A stretch of 64,000 bases of DNA, taken from contig SCRO01000046.1 of the NCBI GenBank assembly GCA_004298505.1, forward strand, positions 23,589-87,588, in the 5' to 3' direction. The DNA comes from Rhodanobacter sp. GTDB taxonomy: Bacteria > Pseudomonadota > Gammaproteobacteria > Xanthomonadales > Rhodanobacteraceae. The notes below the pieces were generated by a model, which did not search any database, had not been told where the DNA came from, and saw only the letters and a program-made list of their open reading frames with translations. Below are positions 21,477 to 32,809 of this stretch, in pieces (positions within the stretch are counted from its first letter, which is position 1; each line of letters opens with the position of its first letter). The translations under genes were made by a program, and so were the position numbers.

Positions 21477-21480
21477 TGTC

Positions 21481-21618
21481 GGGAGTCGGGATTCGGGATT
21501 CGGAAGTGCGGCAGCATGCGAATCGCAGCACACCGCGAGGCCCGGTGCTACGGTTCTCCTGTGCGATTGCCGGCAGGCTTGGTGCGGCGCGTGACTGACG
21601 AATCCCGAATCCCGACTG
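21481..21618. repeat. Heptamer inverted repeat between yebC and ruvC
   Basis: The left arm GGGAGTCGGGATTCGGGATT (from 21481) begins 4 nt after the yebC stop. The right arm CGAATCCCGAATCCCGACT (21599-21617) lies inside the only plausible 5' coding extension of ruvC. The arms are inverted complements about 95 nt apart. Confidence 0.82.
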
Positions 21619-22175
21619 CCGGCTCTCAACAGCCGAACGGCTGGTCATCCCGGAGTGTCAGGATCATCGGCATCGACCCGGGCAGCCAACGCACCGGCGT
21701 CGGCATTATCGACGTCGACGCCGCCGGCAAACTGGTGCATGTGTTTCATGGCGCGCTGGTGGTGGCTGGCGAGGCCAGCTTTCCGCTGCGCCTGAAACGC
21801 ATCTTTGACGAACTGTGTGACATTATCGCCGCGCATCAGCCGGTCGAGTGCGGCGTCGAACGCGTGTTCATGGCGCGCAATCCGGATTCGGCGCTCAAGC
21901 TGGGGCAGGCACGCGGCGCCGCGATCTGCGCGGTGGTCAGTCGGGGGATCGTGGTGCACGAATACGCGGCAACTGAGGTCAAGCAATCCGTGGTCGGCAA
22001 TGGCCGCAGCGACAAGACCCAGGTTCAGCACATGGTCGGCGTACTGCTTGGCCTGAAGGGGCCGCTGCAGGCAGATGCGGCCGACGCGCTGGCGATTGCG
22101 CTGACCCACGCCCACACCCGCGCCAGCCTGGCCCGGGTCGGTATTCCGCGAATGGCCTGGAGGCGCCGGCGATGA
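21591..22175 (+). CDS. ruvC: Holliday junction resolvase RuvC (start uncertain)
   Basis: The family core begins [14 protein letters not shown], with the first catalytic Asp, and includes [20 protein letters not shown], the [14 protein letters not shown] loop and the [15 protein letters not shown] acidic end. RuvC cleaves Holliday junctions bound by RuvAB. No ATG, GTG or TTG stands at the expected first codon: that position is GTC (21657). The nearest in-frame start is GTG 21591, which adds 22 residues encoded by the heptamer element. An AUC start at 21663 with GGAG 7 nt upstream is another possibility. The stop overlaps the ruvA start. Confidence 0.9.
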   Translation: MTDESRIPTAGSQQPNGWSSRSVRIIGIDPGSQRTGVGIIDVDAAGKLVHVFHGALVVAGEASFPLRLKRIFDELCDIIAAHQPVECGVERVFMARNPDSALKLGQARGAAICAVVSRGIVVHEYAATEVKQSVVGNGRSDKTQVQHMVGVLLGLKGPLQADAADALAIALTHAHTRASLARVGIPRMAWRRRR

Positions 22176-22768
22176 TCGGTCGACTGCGTGGCATCCTGGT
22201 TTCGAAGCAGCCGCCGTCACTGCTGGTCGAGGTGGGCGGCGTCGGCTACGAGGTCGAGGCGCCGATGTCGACGATCTACGACCTGCCCGGCATCGGCAAG
22301 GAAGTGATCCTGCTCACCCATCATGCGGTGAAGGAAGACGCCGTCACGCTGTACGGCTTCCTGCACGAAAGCGAGCGGACGCTGTTCCGCAACCTGCTCA
22401 AGGTCAGCGGAATCGGCGCGAAGATCGCCCTGGCGGTACTCTCTGGCGTATCCACCGATCACTTCGCGCGGCTGGTGCAGGCCGGCGACGTGGTCGCGCT
22501 GACCAGGATTCCCGGCATCGGCAAGAAGACCGCCGAGCGCATGGTGGTGGAGCTTCGCGACCGCCTCGACGGCATGTCCAGCGTGCCCGGAGTATCCATG
22601 TCGGGTGTGGTAGCGCCACTGGATGCCGCGGGAGAAGCCACCGTGGCGCTGCTGCAACTGGGCTACAAGTCGGCGGAAGTGAGTCGGCTGGTGCAGAAAG
22701 TCGCCGCCGAAGGCGACAGCGCCGAATCCATCATCCGCAAGGCGCTGCGTGCTGCGCTGGGCGCCTAG
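22172..22768 (+). CDS. ruvA: Holliday junction helicase subunit RuvA
   Basis: 198 aa. It begins [29 protein letters not shown] (OB-fold). Helix-hairpin-helix motifs follow ([33 protein letters not shown]), and a C-terminal domain contacts RuvB. RuvA binds the four-way junction and loads RuvB. It overlaps ruvC by 4 nt. Unusually, kup separates it from ruvB. Confidence 0.96.
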   Translation: MIGRLRGILVSKQPPSLLVEVGGVGYEVEAPMSTIYDLPGIGKEVILLTHHAVKEDAVTLYGFLHESERTLFRNLLKVSGIGAKIALAVLSGVSTDHFARLVQAGDVVALTRIPGIGKKTAERMVVELRDRLDGMSSVPGVSMSGVVAPLDAAGEATVALLQLGYKSAEVSRLVQKVAAEGDSAESIIRKALRAALGA

Positions 22769-22784
22769 GCCGCGAGGATTTTTC

Positions 22785-24707
22785 ATGAGCGAGCAAGTGC
22801 AGGATCAGGCGGCCTCGTCCGCCGCCGAGGAGAACGGCACGCGCCACAGTGCGAAGTCGGCGTTGATCCTCGGCGCGATCGGGGTGGTATTCGGCGACAT
22901 CGGTACCAGCCCGCTGTACACGATGCACGAGACCTTCCTGCCCAAACACGGCCTGCATCCGCATCCGAGCACCGTGCTGGGCATCCTGTCGCTGGTGACC
23001 TGGTCGCTGATCATGGTGGTGGCGGTGAAGTATGTCAGCCTGGTCATGCGCGCGGACAACAAGGGCGAGGGCGGCATCATGGCCCTGATGACGCTGGCCC
23101 AGCGCGCCAGTGGCAAGTCGCTGCGGGCGCGCCGGGTGATCATGCTGATGGCCTTGCTGGGTGCGGCACTGTTTTTCGGCGATGGCGTGATCACGCCGTC
23201 GATTTCCGTGCTTTCCGCAGTCGAGGGCCTGGAGGTGGCGACGCCGGGATTGAAGGAGTGGGTGGTGCCGATCACGGTGGTGGTGCTGATCGGCCTGTTT
23301 TGGCTCCAGCGCCACGGCACGGCCAAGGTCGGTGCCGTGTTCGGGCCGATCATGGTGTTGTGGTTTCTCACCCTGGCGGTCATCGGCGTGTCCAACATCA
23401 TGCATACCCCTGGTGTGCTGTGGGCACTTGATCCTACATACGCGGTGCGGTTTTTCATGACCCACGGCAAGACCTCGATCCTGGCGCTGGGTTCGGTGGT
23501 GTTGTGCGTCACCGGTGCCGAGGCGCTGTATACGGACATGAGCCATTTCGGGCGATTCCCGATACGTGCGGCGTGGTTCGGCTTCGTGATGCCGGCGCTG
23601 CTGATCAACTATTACGGTCAGGGCGCCCTGCTGCTGGTCCATCGAGATGCGATCGCCAATCCCTTCTATTACTCGGTTCCGTCATGGGGCCTGTATCCGA
23701 TGATCGGGCTGGCCACCGCGGCCACCGTGATCGCCTCGCAGGCAGTGATCTCCGGCGCTTTCACGGTGACGCGGCAGGCGATCCAGCTCGGCTTCCTGCC
23801 GCGCATGCAGGTGGTGCATACCTCGCGCGAGGCGATCGGACAGATCTTCCTGCCGTGGGTCAACCGCGGCCTCATGGTGGCGGTACTTGCCACCGTGATC
23901 GGGTTCGGTTCGTCCAACGCGCTGGCCGGCGCGTACGGCATCGCCGTGACCGGCACCATGGCGATCGACACAATTCTGACCATGGTCGTGGCGCGCCGCA
24001 TGTGGCATTGGAGCCGCATGGTTGTGATCCTGACCGGCCTGGTGCTGCTGACCATCGATCTGAGTTACTTCGGCGCCAATACGCTGAAGATCCCTGACGG
24101 TGGCTGGTTTCCGCTGGTGCTGGGCGTGATCCTGTTCACCGTGATGACCACCTGGCGGCGCGGCCGCGAACTGGTGGTACGCGAGATCAAGCAAAGCGGC
24201 CTGGCACTGGCGCCGTTCATCCAGAACATGACCGAGCATCCACCGACGCGCGTGCCGGGTACGGCGGTGTTCCTCACCGCCAACCTGGAGGCCGTGCCGC
24301 ACGCCTTGTTGCACAACCTCAAGCACAACAAGGTGCTGCACGAACGCAACGTGCTGCTGACGGTAGCGATTCTCGAGACGCCGGTGGCCGAGGCCGCTGA
24401 GCGCATTCAACTTACGGCCCTGAGCGACGACTTCTACAGCCTGGAACTGCATTTCGGCTTCGCCGAGGATCCCAACATCCCGCTGGCGCTTTCGCAGTGT
24501 TCGCGCGAGGGCCTGGGCTTTGACATGATGGACACCACGTTCTTCCTGTCGCGCGAAAGCATCGTTTCCAACGAGCGCCGTCCCGGCATGGCACGCTGGC
24601 GCGACAAGCTGTTTGCCTTCATGGCGCGCAATGCGTTGCCGGCCACCGCGTTCTTCCAGATTCCCGGCAACCGGCTGATCGAGCTGGGTGCGCAGGTGGA
24701 GATCTGA
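22785..24707 (+). CDS. kup: KUP-family potassium transporter
   Basis: 640 aa from [18 protein letters not shown], with GAGG upstream. It has about 12 transmembrane segments followed by a cytoplasmic C-terminal domain. Signatures are [14 protein letters not shown] at the first helix and [19 protein letters not shown]. The family imports K+ with H+. It lies between ruvA and ruvB with short spacers, so it is likely carried on the same transcript, a position also seen in other Xanthomonadales as far as I recall. A functional link to DNA repair is not implied. Confidence 0.95.
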   Translation: MSEQVQDQAASSAAEENGTRHSAKSALILGAIGVVFGDIGTSPLYTMHETFLPKHGLHPHPSTVLGILSLVTWSLIMVVAVKYVSLVMRADNKGEGGIMALMTLAQRASGKSLRARRVIMLMALLGAALFFGDGVITPSISVLSAVEGLEVATPGLKEWVVPITVVVLIGLFWLQRHGTAKVGAVFGPIMVLWFLTLAVIGVSNIMHTPGVLWALDPTYAVRFFMTHGKTSILALGSVVLCVTGAEALYTDMSHFGRFPIRAAWFGFVMPALLINYYGQGALLLVHRDAIANPFYYSVPSWGLYPMIGLATAATVIASQAVISGAFTVTRQAIQLGFLPRMQVVHTSREAIGQIFLPWVNRGLMVAVLATVIGFGSSNALAGAYGIAVTGTMAIDTILTMVVARRMWHWSRMVVILTGLVLLTIDLSYFGANTLKIPDGGWFPLVLGVILFTVMTTWRRGRELVVREIKQSGLALAPFIQNMTEHPPTRVPGTAVFLTANLEAVPHALLHNLKHNKVLHERNVLLTVAILETPVAEAAERIQLTALSDDFYSLELHFGFAEDPNIPLALSQCSREGLGFDMMDTTFFLSRESIVSNERRPGMARWRDKLFAFMARNALPATAFFQIPGNRLIELGAQVEI

Positions 24708-24722
24708 GCTCGCATTTGCGTT

Positions 24723-24734
24723 GGGCTCCTACAA
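24723..24734. repeat. Solitary half arm of the GTAGGAGC repeat
   Basis: GGGCTCCTACAA upstream of ruvB matches the right arm of the elements at 2068-2152 and 47405-47504. No partner arm was seen. Confidence 0.45.
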
Positions 24735-24762
24735 CAACGCACGAGCCTGCCATAATTCCCTC

Positions 24763-25804
<1,042 letters not shown>

Positions 25805-25812
<8 letters not shown>

Positions 25813-26221
25813 GCCACGCGCAACGCCATTCCGCTGGCCCGTGCGGGTCTACTGGGAAGACACCGACGCTGGCGGAGTGGTTTACCACGCCGGCTATCTG
25901 CGCTTCATGGAGCGTGCCCGCAGCGAGTGGATGCGTGCGCTCGGAGTCGACCAGATCGCGTTCAAGCGGGCCACCGGGCTGGCCTTCATGGTGCGCGACA
26001 TGCAGATCGACTTCCTCAAGCCAGCCCTGCTGGATGATGAACTGGCGGTAACGGTTGAAGTCAAAGCGCGGCGCGCAGCCAGTATCCTGTTCGCCCAGAC
26101 GATCACGAACGCGGACGGCTGTTGCCTGATCCGCGCCAGCGTGCGGGTGGCCTGCGTCGATCTGGAGCGCATGCGTCCGGCGCTGATCCCGTCCGACCTT
26201 ATCCCGCAACCTGCATCCTGA
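25805..26221 (+). CDS. ybgC: Tol-Pal system acyl-CoA thioesterase YbgC
   Basis: 138 aa hot-dog fold protein. [29 protein letters not shown] carries the catalytic Asp21 of the 4HBT family. YbgC hydrolyses short-chain acyl-CoA and is the first gene of the tol-pal cluster in proteobacteria. ATG 25805 overlaps the ruvB end by 8 nt; GTG 25796 is an alternative start. Confidence 0.92.
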
Positions 26222-26257
26222 CCCACCCGAGCCGAACCGGCGGAGAATCTGCAAGCA

Positions 26258-26944
26258 ATGAACAGTGGACTGAACGTTTTCACGCTGGTCGCGCAGTCGA
26301 GCGTGCCGGTGCAACTGGTGCTTCTGATCCTGCTGGTATTCTCGTTTCTGTCGTGGGTGATCATCATCCGCAAGTACGCGCAGACCCGGGCGGCGCTGGA
26401 GGATGCCGAGGCGTTCGAGGAGCGCTTCTGGTCCGGCGGCGACCTGGCCCAGCTGTTTCGCGAGGTCAGCACCCGCGCCGGCGACAGTGGCGGCATCGAG
26501 AACATCTTCGAGTCCGGCTTCCGCGAGTTCGCCCGCCAGCGCCAGCGCAAGACGCATGACACGCGCAGCGCGATCGAAGGCTCCGAGCGCGCCATGCAGG
26601 TGGCCGGCACGCGCGAGATCGGCCTGCTCGAGCGCAACCTGGAGTTCCTCGCCAACGTCGGTTCAATCAGCCCCTACGTGGGCCTGTTCGGCACGGTGTG
26701 GGGCATCATGGGCGCGTTCCAGGGCCTGGGCGACATGAAGGATGTGACCATCGCGGTGGTCGCACCGCATATCTCCGAGGCGCTGATCGCCACCGCCATG
26801 GGCCTGTTCGCGGCGATTCCGGCGCAGTGGGCGTACAACCGCTATGCCACCAAGGTCGAGCGCATCGCCTCGCGCTACGACGTGTTCCAGGAGGAGTTCT
26901 CCTCCGTCCTGCAGCGGCAGATCCAGACCGACGAAGTCGCCTGA
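26258..26944 (+). CDS. tolQ: TolQ proton-channel subunit
   Basis: 228 aa ExbB/TolQ family with three membrane segments: one near residues 15-40 and two in the C-terminal half (NVGSISPYVGLFGTVWGIMGAF, LIATAMGLFAAIPAQWAYN). With TolR it uses the proton-motive force to energise TolA, which draws in the outer membrane during division. GGAG precedes the start. First of tolQRAB-pal-cpoB. Confidence 0.96.
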   Translation: MNSGLNVFTLVAQSSVPVQLVLLILLVFSFLSWVIIIRKYAQTRAALEDAEAFEERFWSGGDLAQLFREVSTRAGDSGGIENIFESGFREFARQRQRKTHDTRSAIEGSERAMQVAGTREIGLLERNLEFLANVGSISPYVGLFGTVWGIMGAFQGLGDMKDVTIAVVAPHISEALIATAMGLFAAIPAQWAYNRYATKVERIASRYDVFQEEFSSVLQRQIQTDEVA

Positions 26945-26958
26945 GCGGAGCTGCGGCC

Positions 26959-27423
26959 ATGCCTACCCCTAGGCGCCAGAAGCGCTACAAGCTCAAATCC
27001 GAAATCAACGTGGTGCCCTACATCGACGTGATGCTGGTGCTCTTGATCATCTTCATGGTTACCACGCCGATGCTCAACTCAAGCGTCGACGTGCAACTGC
27101 CGCAGGCCAATGCCAAGTCGCTGCAGCAGAAGAAGAACCCGGTGCTGGTCGCGGTGCTGCAGGATGGCCAGATGTACCTGACTCTCAGCGGTGCCAGGAA
27201 GGAACTGGTCGACGAGGACACGCTCAAGCTCAAAGTCGGTGCGTTCGTGCGCGCGAATCCCGAGGTCAGCGTGCTGGTCGGTGGCGATGAGCGCGGCAGC
27301 TACGGCGGTGTATTCAAGGTGCTGGCCGACCTGCAGCAGGCTGGCGTGGCCAAGGTCGGCCTGATGGGGCAGCCAGGGGAGCCGACGGGTCAGGACAAGA
27401 GTACGTCCCATGGACGAAAGTAG
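26959..27423 (+). CDS. tolR: TolR
   Basis: 154 aa ExbD/TolR family. The single N-terminal membrane helix YIDVMLVLLIIFMVT contains the essential proton-carrying Asp23. A periplasmic domain follows. The start MPTPRRQKRYKLKSEINVVP has GGAG upstream; the long ORF from 26698 is an out-of-gene extension through tolQ. Its end overlaps tolA by 14 nt. Confidence 0.96.
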   Translation: MPTPRRQKRYKLKSEINVVPYIDVMLVLLIIFMVTTPMLNSSVDVQLPQANAKSLQQKKNPVLVAVLQDGQMYLTLSGARKELVDEDTLKLKVGAFVRANPEVSVLVGGDERGSYGGVFKVLADLQQAGVAKVGLMGQPGEPTGQDKSTSHGRK

Positions 27424-28354
27424 GGCGACGCCGAAGGCGGTCGTACTCTCTGCCATCCTGCACCTGGGCATCGTGGCGTTCTTGTTCCTCGCGGTTCTGC
27501 CGTGCTCGAAGTACGAGGCCTTCGTGACCGCGCTCGGCTTGCCGGCGTCGATGAATCCGATCACCTGCACCGAGCCGTTGCACCTGCAGGGGCCAATCAT
27601 CGAGGCGACCCTGATCGGCCCCACCGGCAGCCCGCCGCCGAAGGCGGTCAAGGTCAAACCGGTACCCAATACGGTACCGCCACCGCCGACCGTGACGCCG
27701 CCCACGCCACCACCACCGGACAAGCCGGCGGTGAGCCAGTTGCCGCCGCCGCCGAAACACCCCGATACGGTCGATCAGGAGCGCGTGGTCGAGGATGCCG
27801 CGCTGAAAGCCGACCAGGCCAAGAAGTTGCAGGAGAAGAAGGAGCGTCAACGCCAGTCGGAGTTGAATGCCCAGGCGGCCAAGAAGAAGGCCGAGGAAAA
27901 GAAGAAGATCGATGCACTGTTCGCCAAGATGGACGCGGCGTCGGCTCAGACCAAGCAACTGGACAGCAAGGCCCGGCAGGCCAGACAACAAATGGAAGAC
28001 CTGAAGAACGCGCAGGACAACGCCCGCTCCGATGTGCCCAATGCGAGCCAGTTGCAGACCGGCAACAACAGCCCGGACAGCGACCTGAGCAGCGAATACA
28101 AAGCGGCCATTCAGAATGCGGTCACACCGAACTGGCTGCGTCCGGATAACATGCCGAGTGTTCCGTGCGATGTTCACATCGTGCAATCACCTGGCGGCGA
28201 CGTCCTGAGCGCCACTGTTGACCCCAGCTGTCCCTACGACGAGGCCGGCAGGCGCTCGCTGGAAAATGCGGTATTGCGCACCAAGACCTTGCCTTACAAG
28301 GGTTTCGAAAAAGTGTTCCAACGCGAGCTCACCTTCACCTTCAGGCCGCAATGA
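27410..28354 (+). CDS. tolA: TolA
   Basis: 314 aa. One N-terminal membrane helix (about 11-31) is followed by a Pro-rich stretch (PPPPTVTPPTPPPPDKP), a Lys/Glu/Ala/Gln-rich helical domain (about 128-195), and a C-terminal TonB/TolA-like domain (about 225-314) that binds Pal and TolB. It spans the periplasm in the Tol-Pal machine. The stop overlaps the tolB start as ATGA. Confidence 0.94.
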   Translation: MDESRATPKAVVLSAILHLGIVAFLFLAVLPCSKYEAFVTALGLPASMNPITCTEPLHLQGPIIEATLIGPTGSPPPKAVKVKPVPNTVPPPPTVTPPTPPPPDKPAVSQLPPPPKHPDTVDQERVVEDAALKADQAKKLQEKKERQRQSELNAQAAKKKAEEKKKIDALFAKMDAASAQTKQLDSKARQARQQMEDLKNAQDNARSDVPNASQLQTGNNSPDSDLSSEYKAAIQNAVTPNWLRPDNMPSVPCDVHIVQSPGGDVLSATVDPSCPYDEAGRRSLENAVLRTKTLPYKGFEKVFQRELTFTFRPQ

Positions 28355-29679
28355 TCAAGCCCATGCGCAAATTCAGGTCAAGCCTCGCCATCATCGTGCT
28401 GGCGCTGGCGGCACTATTCGTCGGCCCGGTTGCCGCACAGTCGCCGTTGACGGTCGATATCGTGGGTGGGGTCAAGACTGCCACCCCGATCGTGGTGGTG
28501 CCGTTTGCCCAGCAAGGCGGTACGCCGCTGACGACCGACGTCGCCGCCGTGATGCGCAACGATTTCAACCGTTCGGGCAAGTTCCGTTCGCTGGCCAAGA
28601 GCGACATCGTGGAGACGCCGTCGCAGGGTTCGGACATCAAGTTCGCCACCTGGCGCCTGCTCAAGCAGGACTACATCGTGGTCGGCCGTATCAGCGATGC
28701 CGGCAGCGCTACGCTCAAGGTCGATTTCGAGCTATGGGATGTCAACAAGCAACAGGAACTGCTCGGCGGCAGTTTCACCAGCCCGGCCGGCGACCTGCGC
28801 AGCGTCGCGCACCGCATCGCCGACAAGGTCTACGAGAAGGTCACCGGGGTGCGTGGTGCGTTCTGGACCCGCATCGCCTACATCACCGCGGTTGGCCTGG
28901 GCGACAAGACGACCTATTCGTTGATCGTGGCCGATTCGGATGGCTACAACCCGCAGGTGGCGGTGCGCTCGCGCGAGTCGCTGCTGTCGCCGGCGTGGTC
29001 GCCGGATGGTTCAAGCATCGCCTACGTCTCGTTCGAGGATGGCAATTCGTCGATCCGCATCCAGAACATCATCACCGGCGCGCGCCAGCTGGTGTCGGCG
29101 CGCAAGGGTATCAATGGCGCCCCGGCGTGGTCGCCGGATGGCAGGAAGCTGGCCGTGTCGCTGTCCTATGTCGGCAATCCGGAAATCTTCGTGATCGATC
29201 TGGCCAGCCACCAGGAAACCCGCCTGACGCACAGCCTTTCGATCGACACCGAGCCGGTGTGGGCGCCCGACGGCCAGAGCATCTATTTCACCTCGGATCG
29301 TTCCGGCCGGCCGCAGATCTACCAGATTTCAGCCACTGGTGGCACGCCCCAGCGAATCACGTTCCAGGGGCAGTACAACGCCAAGGCCTCGGTCAGCTAC
29401 GACGGCAAGCAGCTCGCGATGGTGCAGGGCAACGGGAACGTGTATCGTATTGTTGTTCAGGATCAGAGTCTGGGCGGGCAGCAGCGCTTCATCTCGCCCG
29501 GTCCGCTGGACGACGCGGTCAGCTTCGCACCCAATGCCGGCATGCTCCTGTATGCCGCAACCGAAGGTAGCCGCGGAGTCCTGTATTCGGTATCCAGTGA
29601 CGGGTTGGTTCGCGAGAGGCTCAAGCTGGCAGAGGGCAACGTCCAGGAGCCTGCCTGGGGCCCCTTCCGCGAGCGTTGA
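28351..29679 (+). CDS. tolB: TolB periplasmic beta-propeller
   Basis: 442 aa. The signal peptide ends VGPVAAQS. An N-terminal alpha/beta domain is followed by a six-bladed propeller with repeated W-SPDG/W-APDG units (PAWSPDGSSIAYVS, PAWSPDGRKLAVS, PVWAPDGQSIYFTS). TolB shuttles between Pal and TolA. ATG 28351 overlaps the tolA stop by 4 nt. Confidence 0.96.
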   Translation: MIKPMRKFRSSLAIIVLALAALFVGPVAAQSPLTVDIVGGVKTATPIVVVPFAQQGGTPLTTDVAAVMRNDFNRSGKFRSLAKSDIVETPSQGSDIKFATWRLLKQDYIVVGRISDAGSATLKVDFELWDVNKQQELLGGSFTSPAGDLRSVAHRIADKVYEKVTGVRGAFWTRIAYITAVGLGDKTTYSLIVADSDGYNPQVAVRSRESLLSPAWSPDGSSIAYVSFEDGNSSIRIQNIITGARQLVSARKGINGAPAWSPDGRKLAVSLSYVGNPEIFVIDLASHQETRLTHSLSIDTEPVWAPDGQSIYFTSDRSGRPQIYQISATGGTPQRITFQGQYNAKASVSYDGKQLAMVQGNGNVYRIVVQDQSLGGQQRFISPGPLDDAVSFAPNAGMLLYAATEGSRGVLYSVSSDGLVRERLKLAEGNVQEPAWGPFRER

Positions 29680-29849
29680 TTTTTCCATGCTGTCGTGCAT
29701 GCATATGCGCGACGGCATCATGCCCATGGACGGGCCCGAGCGGCGCCAATGGCGCGTTTCGGTTTCCGGCGAGGACGCGCTTGTCGCGGCCTCGCCAGCC
29801 AGAGCGATGGTGCAGCATCACGTACCGTCGATCTTTCGGATGTCAGAAT

Positions 29850-29882
29850 AACAGCCGGTACACCGGCGAAAACTGTTTTTGT
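29850..29882 (+). terminator. Hairpin between tolB and pal
   Basis: The GCCGGTACACCGGC inner hairpin is flanked by ACAG and CTGT and followed by TTTTT. It may attenuate read-through from tolB. The 255-bp tolB-pal gap probably also contains a pal promoter, but I could not place one firmly. Confidence 0.4.
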
Positions 29883-29934
29883 AACCCCAATCGTCATCTG
29901 TTTATCGGAACTCAACTCGTTAAGGAATGCCACC

Positions 29935-30441
29935 ATGAATAAGACCGTTCGCATCGCCCTGGTTGCCCTGCTCAGTGTAGGTGCGGCCGCTTGCGCCAAG
30001 AAGCAGGAAGTCAAACCGCAGCCGCCGGTGGAGCAGCCGACCCAGCCGCAGGCCCCGGTTGCCAATGACAAGTACACCCCGGCCGATCTCAATACCGATG
30101 CCTGCCTGCGTCAGCGCGTCGTGTACTTCGATTTCGACAAGAGCGAAATCAAGCCGGAATTCCAGCAGATCATGGCTTGCCATGCGAAGTACCTGCAGGA
30201 TCGTCCGACCGCCCAGATGCGTCTGGAAGGCAACACCGACGAGCGTGGCACCCGCGAGTACAACCTGGGTCTGGGCGAGCGTCGTGGCAATGCCGTGTCA
30301 AGCGCGCTGCAGGCCAATGGCGCCTCGGCCAGCCAGATGACCGTGATCAGCTACGGCAAGGAAAAGCCGGTTTGCCGTGAGCACAACGAGGATTGCTGGA
30401 GCAAGAACCGCCGCGTCGAGATCGTCTACACGGCTGAGTAA
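29935..30441 (+). CDS. pal: Peptidoglycan-associated lipoprotein Pal
   Basis: 168 aa. A lipoprotein signal ends GAAAC (Cys20; a slightly unusual lipobox with Ala at -3). A Pro/Gln linker and an OmpA-type peptidoglycan-binding domain follow (VVYFDFDKSEIKPEF, LEGNTDERGTREYNLGLGERR). It anchors the outer membrane to the wall and is the TolA/TolB partner. AAGGA precedes the ATG. The ORF-track start at 29695 is a spurious extension. The stop overlaps the cpoB start by 1 nt. Confidence 0.96.
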   Translation: MNKTVRIALVALLSVGAAACAKKQEVKPQPPVEQPTQPQAPVANDKYTPADLNTDACLRQRVVYFDFDKSEIKPEFQQIMACHAKYLQDRPTAQMRLEGNTDERGTREYNLGLGERRGNAVSSALQANGASASQMTVISYGKEKPVCREHNEDCWSKNRRVEIVYTAE

Positions 30442-31274
30442 TGATGAAGCGACTGGCTAGAAATTTTGCAGCCAGGTACAGCATGGCGGGCGCGATCGCG
30501 TCCGCCATGCTGTTTGCGTACCCGGCATTTGCGCAGGACTCGCGCTTGAGCCTGGCCGACCGCGTCACCCGGCTGGAGCAGCAGGCGCAGAGCCGCGACC
30601 AGGGCGGTACCGGTCTGGTCAACCAGATCCAGCAGTTGAGCGACCAGATGCGCCAGTTGCAGGGACAGGTCGAAGAACTGCAGCATCAGTTGCAAGTACT
30701 CAACGACAAGAACAAGGCCCAGTACGCTGACCTCGACGCGCGCCTCGCGCGCCTCGAAGGTGGTGGTGCGGGCAACACGGGCAGGCCGCAGGCACAGGCG
30801 GTCAATCCGGCGGCGGCTACGACGGCGACGCTCGCGTCGAGTCAGCCGGCCGCAGCAGCCTCCAGTGGCGGCGTTGCCGATCCGGTCGCGGCCCAGGCAG
30901 CTTATGACACTGCCTTCCAGTCGATCCGTGCGGGTAACTACGTGGCGGCCTCACGGGAATTTCGCAGTTTCATCCAGCAGTATCCGAATCACGCATTGGT
31001 GCCCAACGCCTGGTACTGGCTGGGACAATCGTATTTCGTCACCACCAATTACGCAGTTGCGCTGGATGCGTTCAAGCACCTGGTAGCCCAGTACCCGCAG
31101 AGCGACAAGCTGCCTGATGCGCTGCTCAAGGTCGGCTACTGCCAGATCGAGCTGAAGCAGACCGCGGCGGCCAAGGCCACGTTGAAACAGGTCATCGCCA
31201 AGTATCCGGGTTCGGACTCGGCCAGCCTGGCGCAGGAGCGCCTGCAGCGTCTGCAGCTGCAGTCCGGCAGCTGA
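30441..31274 (+). CDS. cpoB: Cell-division coordinator CpoB
   Basis: 277 aa. The signal peptide ends AFAQD (cleavage after residue 31). An N-terminal trimerising coiled coil ([17 protein letters not shown]...[18 protein letters not shown]) is followed by an Ala/Thr-rich linker and C-terminal TPR repeats ([21 protein letters not shown]). CpoB couples peptidoglycan synthesis to Tol-driven constriction. Last gene of the tol-pal operon proper. Confidence 0.94.
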   Translation: MMKRLARNFAARYSMAGAIASAMLFAYPAFAQDSRLSLADRVTRLEQQAQSRDQGGTGLVNQIQQLSDQMRQLQGQVEELQHQLQVLNDKNKAQYADLDARLARLEGGGAGNTGRPQAQAVNPAAATTATLASSQPAAAASSGGVADPVAAQAAYDTAFQSIRAGNYVAASREFRSFIQQYPNHALVPNAWYWLGQSYFVTTNYAVALDAFKHLVAQYPQSDKLPDALLKVGYCQIELKQTAAAKATLKQVIAKYPGSDSASLAQERLQRLQLQSGS

Positions 31275-31282
31275 GTTTCGCC

Positions 31283-31975
31283 ATGAGTGGCGACGAAGCA
31301 CCCATGGTGCCCACCACGGCTGCCGTCAAGGCACCCGCTCGATTGCGCATCACCGAGATTTTCCATTCGATCCAGGGCGAGGCAGATGCGATCGGCTGGC
31401 GCACGGTGTTCGTCCGGCTGACGGGTTGCCCGCTGCGCTGTGTCTGGTGCGACACCGAATACTCGTTCCATGGCGGCGACTGGCACGCGATCGACGACAT
31501 CCTGGCCGAGGTCGCCACGCATGGCGCGAAGCATGTCTGCGTCACCGGCGGCGAGCCATTGGCGCAGAAGCGCTGCCTGATCCTGTTGCGCAAGCTGTGC
31601 GATGCCGGTTATCAGGTATCGCTGGAAACCTCGGGGGCGCTCGATGTGTCGGCGGTGGATCCGCGCGTGCGCAAGGTGATGGATCTGAAGGCGCCGGGCT
31701 CGGGCGAAAGCCGGCGCAACCTGTGGTCGAACCTCGACCATCTGCTACCGCACGACCAGATCAAGATCGTCCTGGCCAGCCGTGCCGATTACGAATGGGC
31801 GTGCGCCATGCTGGCAGAACATGCGCTGGCCGATCGCTGCATGGTGCTGTTCTCACCTGTACATGGTGCGGTGGAGCCGCGCGACCTGGCCGAGTGGATC
31901 CTCGCCGACAAGCTGCCGGTGCGTTTCCAGCTGCAGTTGCACAAGCTGCTGTGGAACGATGCCGCCGGAAAGTAA
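31283..31975 (+). CDS. queE: 7-carboxy-7-deazaguanine synthase
   Basis: 230 aa radical-SAM enzyme. [11 protein letters not shown] gives a CxxxCxxC cluster motif (Cys49, Cys53, Cys56), and VTGGEPL is the SAM-binding GGEP motif. It converts carboxytetrahydropterin to 7-carboxy-7-deazaguanine in queuosine synthesis, one step before QueC. It starts 8 nt after cpoB, so it is likely co-transcribed with the tol operon. Confidence 0.95.
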   Translation: MSGDEAPMVPTTAAVKAPARLRITEIFHSIQGEADAIGWRTVFVRLTGCPLRCVWCDTEYSFHGGDWHAIDDILAEVATHGAKHVCVTGGEPLAQKRCLILLRKLCDAGYQVSLETSGALDVSAVDPRVRKVMDLKAPGSGESRRNLWSNLDHLLPHDQIKIVLASRADYEWACAMLAEHALADRCMVLFSPVHGAVEPRDLAEWILADKLPVRFQLQLHKLLWNDAAGK

Positions 31976-32040
31976 TTGCAAGCTGGTGCTGCCGGTGGCG
32001 TTCGCAGCCGGTGACGGTCACAACCCGTGTGGAACAAGTC

Positions 32041-32727
32041 ATGGCAGATAAAACGTTGCGCAAGGCCGTCGTGCTGGTATCAGGCGGCATGGATTCTGCG
32101 GTCACCATCGCGCTGGCGCGGGAGCAGGGCTATCGGGTGCACGCGTTGAGCGTGGCCTATGGCCAACGGCACCACTCCGAACTGGCAGCGTCCGATCGAG
32201 TGGCGGCCATGCTCGGTGCGGTCGAGCACAAGACCGTCGCGATCGACCTGCGCAGCATCGGCGGCTCGGCGCTTACGGCGGATATCGATGTGCCGCTCGA
32301 TGCGGTCGACAGCGCTGCCATTCCGGTGACCTACGTGCCGGCGCGCAATACAATCATGTTATCGATCGCACTGGGCTGGGCCGAGGTGCTGGGTTCGAGC
32401 GACATCTGGTGCGGGGTCAACGCCGTCGATTATTCGGGCTACCCGGATTGTCGCCCGGCCTTCATCGAGGCGTTCGAGCAGTTGGCCAACGTTGCGACCA
32501 AGGCCGGCGTCGAGGGTGCCGGTATCCGCATCCATGCACCGTTGGTGCGCATGAGCAAGGCGGACATCGCGCGCGAGGGCCAACGCCTGGGTGTGGATTT
32601 CTCCGCCACGGTCAGCTGTTACCAGGCCGATGACCAAGGCCGGGCCTGCGGCCATTGCGACGCATGCAGGTTGCGCGCGCAGGGCTTTCGCGAGGCCGGC
32701 ATCGCCGATCCCACCCGCTACGTTTGA
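32041..32727 (+). CDS. queC: 7-cyano-7-deazaguanine synthase
   Basis: 228 aa ATP-pyrophosphatase. LVSGGMDSA is the P-loop, and the C-terminal zinc site is built from Cys193, Cys203, Cys206 and Cys209 (CGHCDAC). It converts the carboxylate to the nitrile preQ0. The start [16 protein letters not shown] is conserved; the Shine-Dalgarno is weak. It follows queE after 65 bp. Confidence 0.95.
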   Translation: MADKTLRKAVVLVSGGMDSAVTIALAREQGYRVHALSVAYGQRHHSELAASDRVAAMLGAVEHKTVAIDLRSIGGSALTADIDVPLDAVDSAAIPVTYVPARNTIMLSIALGWAEVLGSSDIWCGVNAVDYSGYPDCRPAFIEAFEQLANVATKAGVEGAGIRIHAPLVRMSKADIAREGQRLGVDFSATVSCYQADDQGRACGHCDACRLRAQGFREAGIADPTRYV

Positions 32728-32739
32728 GCACGCGCTTGC

Positions 32740-32768
32740 TTGTGTGCCCGTGGTGCAGGCCGTAAAAT
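32740..32768 (+). promoter_or_regulatory. Promoter of tRNA-Lys
   Basis: TTGTGT (32740-32745), a 17-bp spacer, then TAAAAT (32763-32768), followed by a GC-rich discriminator. It lies about 42 bp before the tRNA. Confidence 0.6.
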
Positions 32769-32809
32769 CGCGGGCTTGGCCTGGTACCGTCAGGCGCGTC
32801 TTGCAACCC

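Noticed and set aside
28218-29570. 450-aa plus-strand ORF over tolB
   Set aside because: Out-of-frame shadow of tolB.
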